A DNA stretch of 64,000 nucleotides from Enoplosus armatus (lineage: Eukaryota > Chordata > Actinopteri > Centrarchiformes > Enoplosidae): positions 25,935,722 to 25,999,721 of the forward strand of contig NC_092183.1 in NCBI RefSeq assembly GCF_043641665.1, written 5' to 3'. Made by a program: the position numbers and the translations under genes. The notes under the pieces are model-generated. The model made no database searches and had not been told where the DNA came from. It saw only the letters and a program-made list of their open reading frames with translations. This document shows, one piece after another, positions 10,301 through 20,560 of the stretch; position 1 is the stretch's first letter; each line of letters opens with the position of its first letter.

Positions 10301-12050
10301 ATTATTTCTGCAACGTGGCATCATTTTGAAAATGACCACAATGACCAACAATCAGAGAACCTAATCTGTCAATACATATATTGCATGTTCATATTCATGC
10401 AAGTTGTGGAGTTGAAGTTGCTCATAGTGCTATTAGCTCATAAATGAGCAGTGGGTGGTAAAAGGTTAAAAATGAACACGGTCTGGAAACAAGTACAATC
10501 AGTGCTCTCAGATTTTTGACTCAATGCAAGATTACATAAACTGTTACTATGGACATTTTTTCAGTGTGTAAGAACCAGCACTGCAGCGCCTCCTTACTTG
10601 GTAACTGCCTCCTCACTACATGTTGCCTTTTGGGAATTCAGGCTCATAAACATGCAGACACAAAACATTCCTTTGCGCAGCACTATTGACAGTTTTAATA
10701 TACCCACTTTGAGAGAGCAAAGTCCCAGCGTTTATCTGTGAAGACAAGTAGAATCACTGCTCATAGAGCGAATGCTCCCCGTGGAGCTATAACACCCACT
10801 TGGGAAGATAAAAAACACGGAGGGCAGCATGGAAAACAAACTGGAGACGTATGTACAGAGACGCGCACTTATTCCCATAAAGAGAGAAATTAAATGTGAG
10901 CTAGTGCCACGCGGGTGCTTGGAAACACTTTGCAAAGCGTGCGTCACACAGCACATGCATGCGATGAGCGCTGCATTATCTGATATACAGTGTACAGACA
11001 GAGCAGTGCCAGGCAGTGCAGGGAGCTCTGAATGAAACATTAGTCAGAGGAAGTGACTCCTCTGTGGTGAAGAGCTCCCACACACACAATAGCGTCTTCC
11101 TCCAGCGAAGGGACCTCTGTCAGCAGGCCAGCTCTCATTAGCCGCCCAGGAACAAGGGCCTTCTCTCTGGGGCGGAGAGGGGCAACGTCCCCTCCTTTGG
11201 TGCACTGGATCCTCCTGCTGAGTGATATGGACAGAGCAGGACTGCCGGAACACTTGTGAGCCCTTACTGAGTATCAAACCTCAGTGTCTTCCTGTTCCTC
11301 AAGCCTTTCATTTCAACATTGAGGCCCTGCCCTGTTATGTATGTACACACTGTGAAAAGCAAGGCAAAGCAGACTGGGATCATACGTATAGCTTAACGCT
11401 TTCAACTCAGTTTGAAGCTGCAGAAGGGAAGTGATTCTACTGGCAAGTTGCTTCATCTTGACCATGTCTCCATATTTCATTTGTTGTCATGTACATATTT
11501 AAGGTGACAGCTGTAAGGTCATCAGTTGCGTTACTTTAAAATCATGTCACGTGACTGTACCGTGTTTTCCTTCTGTCTGGAGCAAGGCTGGGTGATACGT
11601 GGGTGTAATATAAAAACAGCACAGTGGGGTACGTGGGCTTTCAATAGACACATCAGGAATCATTATTATTTAATGCTAACATGGATTTTAACTAATGCAC
11701 ATGACTGACACAAAATAAACTCCCTGGCTGAAAACATTCAACACTGCACAATAGATTTTTGTTCATTTTCGTAGAATTTATTTCGCAGCTCATACAAATA
11801 TTAGGTCACTTTTTCAGGTTTTGAACCTACTGCATTTTGGAATTTTATGCTTACGGGAATACATAATAATAATAATTGACAGACTCATTTTAGCGTGATT
11901 AAATGTTCTGTCATATCGACCTTCCCTAGAGGAGAGCTGGCTCCATTAGTGTGAATGATTGTAACTGGAATATGACATGAACTCAGGACCAATATGTTCA
12001 GTTAAATTCAATACAATATTTCATTGTATTGCAACGAGTTCGCTTGGTAT
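10301..12050. other. unassigned non-coding sequence
   Basis: No recognised gene. Open frames occur on both strands at 10732-11040, none with a known domain. AT-rich sequence with an (AAT)n-like patch lies near 11866-11877. Confidence 0.45.
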
Positions 12051-12310
12051 GTTTCCTTCATTTGCATAGAGATTTTTATTAGATGAGTCATTTGGATGAT
12101 TTGCATGCAACCTCCTGGCTCGGGAAGTATTCAACAAAAAAAAAAAAAAGAAGCTCCTGATCATCAATTTACCGGACTGAGTGCCCATAGCCATCAGCTG
12201 CTAATGAGCCTCATCGTTTCACAGTCAGCCATCATCTCAGTTACATTTAGCATATTGCTCTGACCCAGGATCTGCCAGCAGGTGAACGTCAAACACATCC
12301 CATTCACGTG
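12051..12310. promoter_or_regulatory. candidate enhancer: two octamers plus AP-1 and E-box
   Basis: Two exact POU octamers ATTTGCAT lie at 12060-12067 and 12099-12106. A TGAGTCA AP-1 motif lies between them at 12084-12090. After an A13 tract come CAGCTG (E-box) and TAATGAG (homeodomain) within 'catcagctgctaatgag'. The sequence is complex and lacks repeats apart from the poly-A. The clustering is what an enhancer would look like, but motifs this short also arise by chance. Confidence 0.27.
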
Positions 12311-13646
12311 TTACTATGTGAAGCAATGCCAATGTCATGAGAGACAATAGGCAGCTATGTACTCTACTAACTCTGCCCTACTGCTAATAGATATAATGCT
12401 GGAGGGTGGAAATGGGCTTGTAATGAACATCTGTCCCTGTTGGCTGACGGGGATACGAGGGAGGAGTGTCCCTCGCCTACCCAGGGAGGAGCTGGGGTAA
12501 TGACTCCAGCTGGTGGTGACAGATTTTTGGGTTGGGGGGAATTGGGCACATTGGCTGGAACCCATGAAGCGGCTGATACGAGCTCAAGGCTAGGCGATGA
12601 TCAGACTGAGGACTTGTGTTGCTTTCACCTCAGATGGGAATAGTGGAAAATGCCACCCATACCAGCTTCCAAGTTGTGAATACAGCGCTCAGATTCTCAT
12701 TTTTCGGACACATTACCAACAAGGATGATGCCCGTTTGTCGTGGTTAAGAAACGACACATTATGTACCGGAAAATTGTATTTTTTTCCCGACTTAAATGA
12801 GTTCAAACATGAACACATCCAAAGCGGTAACCGTTCATTTGATGGTTAGTCCCGCCTGATGTGTATTCATCATTAGCCTGAAGAAATTGGGGTCAGAAAG
12901 AGAGAAAATGACTGCACCTTTCTGAATCCACTTGAGCGAATTTAGTGCTCCATGATCCCGGGTGTGAGAGACGTGAGATCTCGACACTATGACTACGCTG
13001 CGTGTCAGAGAATGCCTTTCACCGCTCCGAGGTCTGCTTGAACATGACGTAGATCAGAAAGAAATATGAAAATTGCATTAACTTGTTAGACCTACGGTCA
13101 AGTTTGGCCTCAGTGCAGCAAGTTGTGGTTTTCGTCAATTGCGAGGTCAGTGGAAAAGGCTCTGTGTACTTGTTCACAATCACAGATGATGATTGTAATT
13201 TTAATGCTGTATGGTCCCACGTGTTCTTTATGTGAAAGTAAAATTTAAAAAAACAACAACAGAGACATCTTGACTTGATTGAGGCTGCTGTATGGCCTTA
13301 TTACCTGTGTCCCAAAAACGTACCGGACAATACCTCACACACGTAGGCACGTCCAAATTCCGCAGATGTGGGTATTGAGACTGACCAATTATAGCTTTCC
13401 ATTAATTCATCCATTCCCCAATCAACTTATCCAGTTCTGCATCATGGGGGGGTGTCAGGGGGCTGGATCCCAACATGCATTGTCTGAGAGGAAGGGTTAA
13501 TGCAAGATGTTTTATAAGTAGGGAAAGCACTGCGAGGCCTTAAACATACACACAATATGTTTTGGTAAAAAAAAGCTGAATTTAAACAAACGCTGGAAAT
13601 TCTGCTCCTTTTATATAATCTTAATCTTTCTCAGTTTCCGTGGGAG
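12311..13646. other. unassigned non-coding sequence
   Basis: Complex sequence without a recognised gene or repeat. Short open frames at 12335-12565 (-), 12440-12643 (+) and 12616-12849 (+) are not recognisable and overlap each other. Confidence 0.45.
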
Positions 13647-13680
13647 GTGTGTGTGTGTGTGCGTGTGTGTGTGTGCGTGT
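13647..13680. repeat. (GT)n microsatellite
   Basis: GT array with two GC interruptions ('gtgcgtgt'). Confidence 0.9.
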
Positions 13681-13779
13681 CATGTTTAAATCTCAGAGTG
13701 ACGCATAAACAGAGCAGCGTGTCTGAAAGGAACCAGTGTTTTCTGCAGGAGATGACAACCCATCGAGCACATCCTCCGG

Positions 13780-14240
13780 AGCCGTCAATCCACAGAATGA
13801 CAGCACTGATGTCTGCCACTGCGGTATCCGTGCAGGGAGGAATTAGCATAATGTAGTGTTGTGGAAGACAAATGACACTGTGGGAGGAACAGTGAGCAAC
13901 GAGCAGCCGGTGTGACTGTCAAATAAACAAAGTGGCAATGAACCCCGTGTCAAGACCACAATCAGCGGGGCTGTGACACGGGGGGAGGTCTCGATGGGGT
14001 GCTGCAGTTTGATTGTAACCTGGAGTTCAGCACGGAGATGTTTAGTAAATCCTGCCTCCACCTGCAACCGCATTACTCCCGACTAGTCACGCTAAAGACT
14101 GTTGACATCAACAGAAAATGGGGCGAATGAATGCACTCATTAGGCTGGCGGCTATAGGAGCCTTTTGAAAATCGTCGCACTCTAAAAGCGAGACGCGAAC
14201 CTTTTTACTAATCAATCCGCACGGTGTTCACAGATCAGAG
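13780..14240. promoter_or_regulatory. candidate conserved non-coding block
   Basis: A 460-bp repeat-free stretch with AATTAGCATAATG (near 13841), and AAATAAACAAAG at 13921-13932, which overlaps FOX (TAAACA) and SOX (AACAAAG) consensus sites. It also has 'actcattaggctggcggc' and 'ttttactaatcaatccgc'. Composition differs from the neighbouring simple repeats. Regulatory role is inferred only. Confidence 0.25.
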
Positions 14241-15143
14241 GGCGCATTTAAAACGAAACATTAAACATTTATTGCGCATGTTTCTGGCAGGTGTAAAGGC
14301 CCAGCAGTCCAAACATAAGCATACCTGAATAATTAAACCAAATGAAAGTGCATTCGGGGTTTTCTTTGCCAACTTTCCACGCGGGAATAGAACGTTCTTC
14401 ACGTCTGCGCAGCCTTTCTTCCGAGATGCATTCAAGCGCACTAAACGCCCTCTCAGATAGGAACTGCTGCAGATTCCTCTCCGGGTTTGTTGTTGTTGGT
14501 TGTGCAGTTGGATTTTGTTAAACCATCTTTTGTGCTGCAGTCAGAATGGTGTTGATGGCAATATTGGCAGATGGCGGGAAAAGGTTTTGGCCGCTTCTGC
14601 TGCACTACTGTGTCCTCAAAGTGCTGAGCAAGCAAGGTCTGGGCGAGCGACATCAAATGTGAGGGTATCAAAAGCGTTTCACACTCACGTCTTTAATCCT
14701 GATTAGAGATATGTCCTCTGTGTCGCACTTCAGTAAACACAACACCGACCTCACGCCAAAGCTAACTCCCTTGTTAGCAAATAGTTACTTGCAATGTTAA
14801 CATCCATTTGGAGCCGTGTCTCTGGCCGTCTGGCAAAGTTCAATGGTTTGACCATCACTATGAGTGACCCCTTTCGCAGTACAGGCAGTGAAATGAAATG
14901 ACTGATTATAGTAGCTTTAGAGGTTCGTAAGTTCCATTTTTCCTTCATGCTTTGCAGCATTAACCAAAACAACAACAACAAAAAAACAATAAAAGAAAGA
15001 AACTCCTTGATGTTTCACAAAACATTAAATTACTAGCACATATAGATGAGAGGTTGTGTCTGGAATGGAATATTTTGATAGTATTCATTTTCTCTCCACC
15101 CACATCAGGGTAAAAATATCTTCCACCTGTAACGTTTCTGTCT
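14241..15143. other. unassigned non-coding sequence
   Basis: No gene recognised. Short A-rich (AAC)n-like runs near 14967-14995 precede the longer one at 15144. Confidence 0.45.
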
Positions 15144-15181
15144 GAAAAAAAAACAACAAAAACAACAAAAACAAAAAAAAA
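15144..15181. repeat. (AAAAC)n-type A-rich repeat
   Basis: Runs of A interrupted by single C residues (A9, then AACAAAAAC units, then A8). Could be an old retroposon tail, but no body is recognised upstream or downstream. Confidence 0.8.
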
Positions 15182-16288
15182 TCCCACTGCATGGCCCTGC
15201 TGCTATATGAGACAGTCACAGGTGTAATCTTTGACAGCCAGGTGTCTGTCGAGTGGCTTTCAATTTGGAATGACCTGTTCGCTCATTGTACGTCACGGCT
15301 CTGACCACGTTGGGATTCTGTGGAAATATTTTACATTGCGTGGGAGGCGTGGGATCAAAAGGAGACCCCCCCCCCTTTTCCTTCTCGGAGAGCAGAAAGC
15401 GTGACAGGTTTCTGACTGCATTTCTCAAAGGGACCACCCCTGCTGAGAGGCTCTTATCGCCCCTGCCTCAGACATCTGTCGCCATCTACTGTAAGTGCTG
15501 GTAACAGCGTGTCAGTGGGGAAGGGGGGGGGGGGCTTTGGGAATTGGCTCTCAGTGAGCACACCCCTCTGAGAATACTGATGTCAATGTGCCTATACTGA
15601 TTTTATTACAATGATAGGAACTACTGACATCACATGTATATGTATATTCGGACTGATTGAGATAGTATGACTTTTCTCTTTGACACTGAGATGCATTTGG
15701 GGGCTATTCTGGAAATTTCCCAAGACCCAACCTGTTGACTAACTGTGCAGCAGGGTGGTCCTCAGGGAAGCCGTCCCTCTCAGTCTCAGGTTGGGCACTG
15801 AAACACAGTTCCTGCATCTTTTTTTACGCACCGTTCGGTCCCCCCCGGGCTGCATCTGGAGCTGCTGCAGGGTCAGCGTCCTCACATCTTCCTGCTGCAC
15901 TTCACTCGCTCTCCACAGGATGGTGTTGCCGTGCTGCAGCTCGGCCCGGCTGACCAACCAGATAACCGGTAGCCCTGCAGTCACTCAGCGGCCCAGCCAA
16001 TTGAATCACAGGGGCCACATCAGCACTCAGGAAGCAGCTACCTAAACTGCCTGGCTGATAGTCATCTCTCGGTCTGCTCCAGACCCCCTCCCCTCCAAAC
16101 ACACACATTAACAAACAGCCCTGCCTGTGCCAACTCTCATTATTCTCTGTTTAAACTCAATTCGGTAAGTTGTTTTTCCCCCCTCTCTATGTGCTGAGCT
16201 CGAAGGTTTGTATTTGACCAACTAATCGGAGTAAGTATCCAGGACTGTGACGTGTATATAAGCATTCATATGTCTCCCAGTGCATGAG
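15182..16288. other. unassigned sequence with C and G runs
   Basis: Contains a C10-type run near 15366 and a G12 run near 15523. GC-rich, complex sequence at 15740-16020 keeps several frames open on both strands (up to 96 codons). None has a domain I recognise. Confidence 0.45.
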
Positions 16289-16314
16289 CACACACACACA
16301 CACACACACACACA
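16289..16314. repeat. (CA)13 microsatellite
   Basis: Uninterrupted CA array. It generates Thr-His and Val-Cys runs in overlapping open frames, which are not genes. Confidence 0.95.
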
Positions 16315-16699
16315 CTCCTGAGGCTTCCACACAAGGTCTGGGATATGAGGCACAAAGAGACCAGACGCAGAGACACACTTCCTGCCCCATGCCCCAAGCA
16401 GTTAGAGAGGAAGATGTGCTGATACAAGGAGGAGGAGGAGCGGCTGGGCTGGCCGACAACAAAGCTACCCTCTGTCTTATTGCTGCAGCGCATGCACACC
16501 AATGATTCTTGTTATCCATGGTGCTCTGTTTGTTGTATGAGAGAGTGAGAGGGAGGGAGGGAGGGGATGGCTGTTTGTACTTTGCATCTAAATTATACCC
16601 CAGATTATGCATCTTTATGCACAGTACGCTGGTGAATTTGTAATGCGAAATAACAACGTGCCCCTTTTTCATTTGATCAATTTCCTGGTCCGTAAGAGT

Positions 16700-17045
16700 T
16701 TGTCGCTTCGCTCATCTCCAGGGGCGGTTTATAAACTTTCAAATGGGGGGGGGGGTTTAAAGAAGGGGGGCACATTATTACAAGATATTAAAAAATGATA
16801 GTCCTGTCAATAAACAGCTGCTATTTGTACCTCCAAATTGCCTACAGCCATGGACACAATATAAGACAATGGGCCCCTGGACACAGACATATAAAAGGTC
16901 CCCCACCCCTCCTACATAGGAGCAAGGCCCCCAGACTGAAAGAGACAGCTGTATTGTTTGTAGTTGTTTTGCATCTCTTTGTGGTCGTGGGAGTTTTTAA
17001 AAAGAAATGTTAACTTCATAGAGAAGTTCTGCCACCCCTCTGGCC
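16700..17045 (+). repeat. teleost interspersed repeat
   Basis: Contains 'gggcccctggacacagacat', 'ataaaaggtcccccacccct', 'ccagactgaaagagacagct', 'gtttgtagttgttttgcatc' and 'tctttgtggtcgtgg', ending in 'gccacccctctggcccccgc'. I associate the chain of 'tttgtagttgttttgcatctctttgtgg' phrases with a common percomorph repeat. An internal G13 run lies near 16745. No coding capacity. Confidence 0.5.
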
Positions 17046-17233
17046 CCCGCCCCTGCTCATGTCAAGCACTGTTCAGCTGAGGTCTGCCGCCGCGCAGCCA
17101 CATGCAGCCATACTGTAACACACACATATAAACTGTCAATGCCTCCACGCTTTGATGCTCGCGGTCCCCTCAACATGAGAGGAGCTGGGAAATCATTTAC
17201 ACAAACCTTAGTCCTTTGAAACTCAATGCCGCC

Positions 17234-17251
17234 ACCCCCCCCCCCCCCCCC
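17234..17251. repeat. poly-C run (about 18 C)
   Basis: Near-uninterrupted C homopolymer; able to form i-motif/G-quadruplex and prone to sequencing length error. Confidence 0.9.
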
Positions 17252-17339
17252 TTCTTCTCCAGAAATGTAATTCAAGGAAGGACATAGCTGCAGGACATTT
17301 TGACTGCGCCGAGCTCCGAGCCCCTTCTGCCGCATGTCG

Positions 17340-17610
17340 CTATGTACAGTGGCCTTTATATATGAGAAAGACTTGATAAATGACAGAGAGGCACAATCTA
17401 ATTTAGGACAAACACATCACATCTTTTGTGTGAACACACAATGTTTATGAGGCGATGTGATTGATGATTACATCCAAGCAGAAGTGACAGTGGAATAACA
17501 TTATTCACCTTAGCTTTGTCCTCCTCAGGCACCGCAGCTGGTAGAGTTATCCTCGCTATCATTAGTCAAGTATGAAATTGTGGTGATTCTTTACATGAAA
17601 ACAATCTAAA
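17340..17610. promoter_or_regulatory. candidate conserved block with PBX/HOX site
   Basis: A repeat-free 270-bp stretch with TGATTGATGATTA at 17458-17470. TGATTGAT matches the PBX-HOX consensus TGATNNAT. Nearby are 'gataaatgacag' (a MEIS-like TGACAG) and 'catcattagtca'. PBX, MEIS and homeodomain motifs together suggest a developmental enhancer, on motif grounds only. Confidence 0.25.
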
Positions 17611-17814
17611 CTCTGGGAATGGAGATGAGTAATGGCAAACCGGGGAAGGGGCTGGCTAGGAGGGATATTCTCTGGCCCAGTTAAGGTGTCATTTTCTCCC
17701 TTCTGTTAGTTTGTACCTCAAGTCAAATAAAACTAGTGCTGGGCACTTCTGCCGAAAATGTACCAGCATGGCGGGCAGACGCGCATGAGTGCAAATTCAC
17801 CCAAAGTGGATGTT

Positions 17815-17849
17815 GGGGGAGGGGGGTGGGGGGGGTTGGTGGTGGAGGA
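17815..17849 (+). repeat. G-rich tract with quadruplex potential
   Basis: Several runs of five or more G on the plus strand (GGGGGA, GGGGGG, GGGGGGG) within 35 bases, followed by GGTGGTGGAGG. This satisfies the usual G3+N1-7 quadruplex pattern. Confidence 0.75.
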
Positions 17850-18026
17850 AAAAGAGGAATGGGAGCCTTTTTCTGTGTGTCAGGCCTAACTCTAATTATG
17901 GCTACGTTAATTAGTGTATCTCAACGCCGACTCGCTTGGAAGGATGCCACTTAGCTCAGCTTTTTCTCTCTCTCTCCCCATATCCCTTTCCCAAAACGCG
18001 GCTGAGCTCCTTCCCTCTTCCCCCTT

Positions 18027-18060
18027 GCCCCCCCCCACCCCCCCCCCCACACACACACAC
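18027..18060. repeat. C-rich run joined to (CA)n
   Basis: Two C runs (9 and 11, separated by A) run directly into about six CA repeats. A pyrimidine-rich stretch upstream (17955-18025) extends the low-complexity region. Confidence 0.85.
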
Positions 18061-19649
18061 TCTTGTTCACTCTTCCTCCCATCCCATCCTATCCCAATCC
18101 TGTCCGCATGTCTTGACAGCTCATAAGGCGAAGCAGCATATCAAAGCAGACTGAGCCATCGTAGCCCTTAACCAAGCATCTTTTGCTTCAAATTGCTTCC
18201 TGAGGAGAGGGAGAAAGAAGATAAGAAGGCAGAAAGAGAGAGGAGGAGGAGGAGGATGAAACAGGGCCATACTGAGCAGCTCTCTGCACAAGATGGAAAG
18301 GAGTGTGCGGAGGACAAAGGAATATGTAGTGAAATGTATAACACAGGCAGTTGGTGAGAGACACCAGAAATGAAGTCCCATCTTAGTGACGAGATCAGGG
18401 AATAGACACGTCACGGCGCCGCAAATCGAAGTCCTCAGTCTGTATTTACTGGAGCAGAGCCCTCTGCACACACGCCGAGCCCACAACCAAAAAACGCCAT
18501 GAATTCCAACTGTCAAAATTAACCCCCAACTCCCGAATTCAAATTCTTCTCGCGGCTGCTATTCAAGCTCAGCGGCACTGCAAGATGCTGCATAAATTAA
18601 GTCGCTGGAAGGGGCGAAGACGAGGAACCGGCATCGTCTGCCTCTGCCGGAACATATGAGCTCCTGGGGCCTTGTTGGCAGAGAAGAAACCTCGGTAGAG
18701 ACCAAGGCCACGCCTTCCGCTTTTTGGGTCTTCGTTAAGGCCCCCGTTGACTGTCTCCGCTCCCCAGCACTTCTTCCAGACTTTGTTTACGTCCTGTGTT
18801 AGCACGATACGTCCATCTAAAATGAGGCACTGGAGAAGTGCAGACTTGTCAATCGTTTGTTTTTTTTCCCCTGTGAATTTAAATTTGTGTTGTTTTCTGT
18901 GTACCTCATTATATTTTATACCAGACTGAGTGAAGGAGGCAAAGGTTGGACGGGGGGGGGAAGCTCTGCTGTATGTCTGTGGCAGCCTCAGTGATTGCAG
19001 CGCTGACCCTTCTCTTTCACCTTTCGACTCGTCCCACCGCTTCGCAGAGACAAACACTCTGAGGCTGAGATTGTCTCCACTTGCTTGTTGCCTTGCAACC
19101 TGTTATTTTCTGCAGCCGCTGGTTCAGATAGTCTGGAGGAGCGAATAAATAATAAAACTAAAAAAAAACTGTGGTTGTGGTCCTGATCGTAGTGCAAAGT
19201 AATGGGCCGAGGCAAGGAAAGGGAAGGAGAGTTTACGGAGGTATGGGGGGTTGCTATTGGAAGCTGACAGGATGTGTGGTATTTCAGGCCAACTGTGCCC
19301 TCATTGTTCCACCGCTGCTGGTAATGACTTCACCGTGGCTTCCTGTCACATGATGATGACTCTACTGACCCTGTAAGTGATGCCGCAAGTGACCCTGGTC
19401 TGGATTGGATGGAGGAAGGATGACTTCATTGAGATGTTTGCCTCCTTGAGAAAGTGTGAATTTTCTCTTCTGTTTCAACCTCAGGGGTTTCAAGGCACCT
19501 CAGAAGAAACGTATATGTACAGTCCTTAACAGGGCTTAACCTGTCACCAAGCGTACAACTGAGTTTTAGCACGTTCAAGATCGAAGGTTGAAACATAACG
19601 CTGTGGTTTACAAGCGAAACGGATATATAATCTTTGTTTTGTTTTCACT
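18061..19649. other. unassigned non-coding sequence
   Basis: Includes GGA-rich DNA at 18225-18256, a T8 run at 18860 and a G10 run at 18950. Minus-strand frames of 131 codons (18121-18516) and 162 codons (18569-19057) have no domain that I recognise and no flanking splice signals at matching positions. I treat both as chance. Confidence 0.4.
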
Positions 19650-19753
19650 CTGGCACTTTTTGCCTCCATTGGACAGCGACAGCTTGAACCCAGGCCGCTG
19701 TGGCAAGGACTCCACATGGCACGCGCTCCACCAGGCGAGCAAACAGGGCGGCC
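19650..19753 (-). mobile_element. tRNA-derived SINE, minus strand, internally deleted
   Basis: Read on the minus strand it has a tRNA-like head ('gctcgcctggtggagcgcgt', 'ccttgccacagcggcctggg', B box GGGTTCAAG). This passes straight to a tail-like 'ctgtccaatggaggcaaaaa'. I know this head and tail as one percomorph SINE whose central 'tttgccgcatgtcat...ctctcccc' part is missing here. A copy carrying that middle and tail lies 0.7 kb away at 20.45 kb on the other strand. Confidence 0.62.
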
Positions 19754-19930
19754 AACAGAAATTTAATATATGCATATAATCTTAACCAGATCAGAAACAT
19801 TGTTCAAACAAATCTAGTCCAGTTCTCTGAATCCCGGAAATAATACTACCTTGTTTACATTCTTACTATAACCCATCAATGGCGTGGTCACTCAGATATG
19901 TCAGAAAATGTAATTTATTCATTATTCCTC

Positions 19931-19980
19931 CAGAAGTTCAAACTGGATGAGGATACACTGACTTTGATTCTGAACTTCTG
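19931..19980. other. 10-bp perfect inverted repeat, 30-base loop
   Basis: CAGAAGTTCA at 19931-19940 is matched by TGAACTTCTG at 19971-19980. It lies just upstream of the L1 fragment. Function unknown; it could be chance. Confidence 0.55.
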
Positions 19981-20034
19981 CTGTTTACAATTCTCCCAGT
20001 CGTCTTCGCTATTGCAAAGGGAAGTTACCCAAGA

Positions 20035-20420
20035 CACATTCTGGTGCAAGTCCCCTGTGTGCTAGGTGCAAAAATCAAACAGGGTCCCGTATCCACACCT
20101 TTTGGACAGGCCCTCCACTCTGAGTACTCGACAGACTTACTCAAGGCTCTCCAAAAAGGTGTTTGGGATCCCTCTTAACCCATTTCCACTGATATTTAGC
20201 ACAGTTGTTGAGGAGACTGATTGCTAGGAGACTAATCCTTCTGAAGTGCAAGGAAAAGCATCACCCCCATATACCCATTGGATAAGAGATCTAATGCAGT
20301 TTTTACAGCCAGAGAAAGCTAGACCCACTCTGAGCTGTTCTGCTGATTCCTTTCAGAAAGGCTTGAGAATCATTATAACCAGTGTTGAATATCCCAAGTT
20401 GGATAACACACTTTTTTTGT
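20035..20420 (+). mobile_element. L1-type LINE, C-terminal ORF2 fragment
   Basis: One frame reads CARCKNQTGSRIHTFW, matching the CxxC...H.FW zinc-knuckle-like motif found near the C terminus of L1 ORF2 proteins. Further on, after frame changes, comes a 'RRLIARRLILLKCKEK' stretch and then PYTHWIRDLMQFLQPEKAR. This order is the usual C-terminal end of teleost L1/Tx1-like reverse-transcriptase proteins. Stops and at least two frameshifts interrupt it, so it is a dead 3' fragment. It is flanked by two SINE copies in opposite orientations. Confidence 0.7.
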
Positions 20421-20424
20421 CTGG

Positions 20425-20560
20425 ATGTGGGGCGCCCCGACCATGAACCGCAACGTCCCTGGATCGAGTCCAGCTGGGGAGCTTTGCCGCGTCTCTCCGT
20501 CCCCCCGCCTTTCCTGTCATCTCTCTCCTGGCGCTGTCCAATAGAGGCTTAAAAAGCACC
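20425..20560 (+). mobile_element. tRNA-derived SINE, plus strand, body and tail
   Basis: Contains a B-box-like 'GGATCGAGTCC', then 'agctttgccgcgtctctccg', 'gcctttcctgtcatctctct' and 'gcgctgtccaatagaggctt' running into AAAAA. This is the body and tail of the percomorph SINE whose head occurs at 19.65-19.75 kb on the minus strand. It abuts the L1 fragment immediately upstream. Confidence 0.65.

Noticed and set aside
10829..11035. 68-codon frame with a Cys-rich centre at 10.83 kb
   Set aside because: No recognisable zinc-binding spacing, opposite strand open for 102 codons, no splice signals.
16187..16672. 161-codon minus-strand frame with Cys-Val run
   Set aside because: The run is translation of the CA array at 16289-16314; flanks show no domain.
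18569..19057. 162-codon minus-strand open frame
   Set aside because: Longest frame in the window, but no recognisable motif, no consistent splice signals, and competing frames on the other strand.
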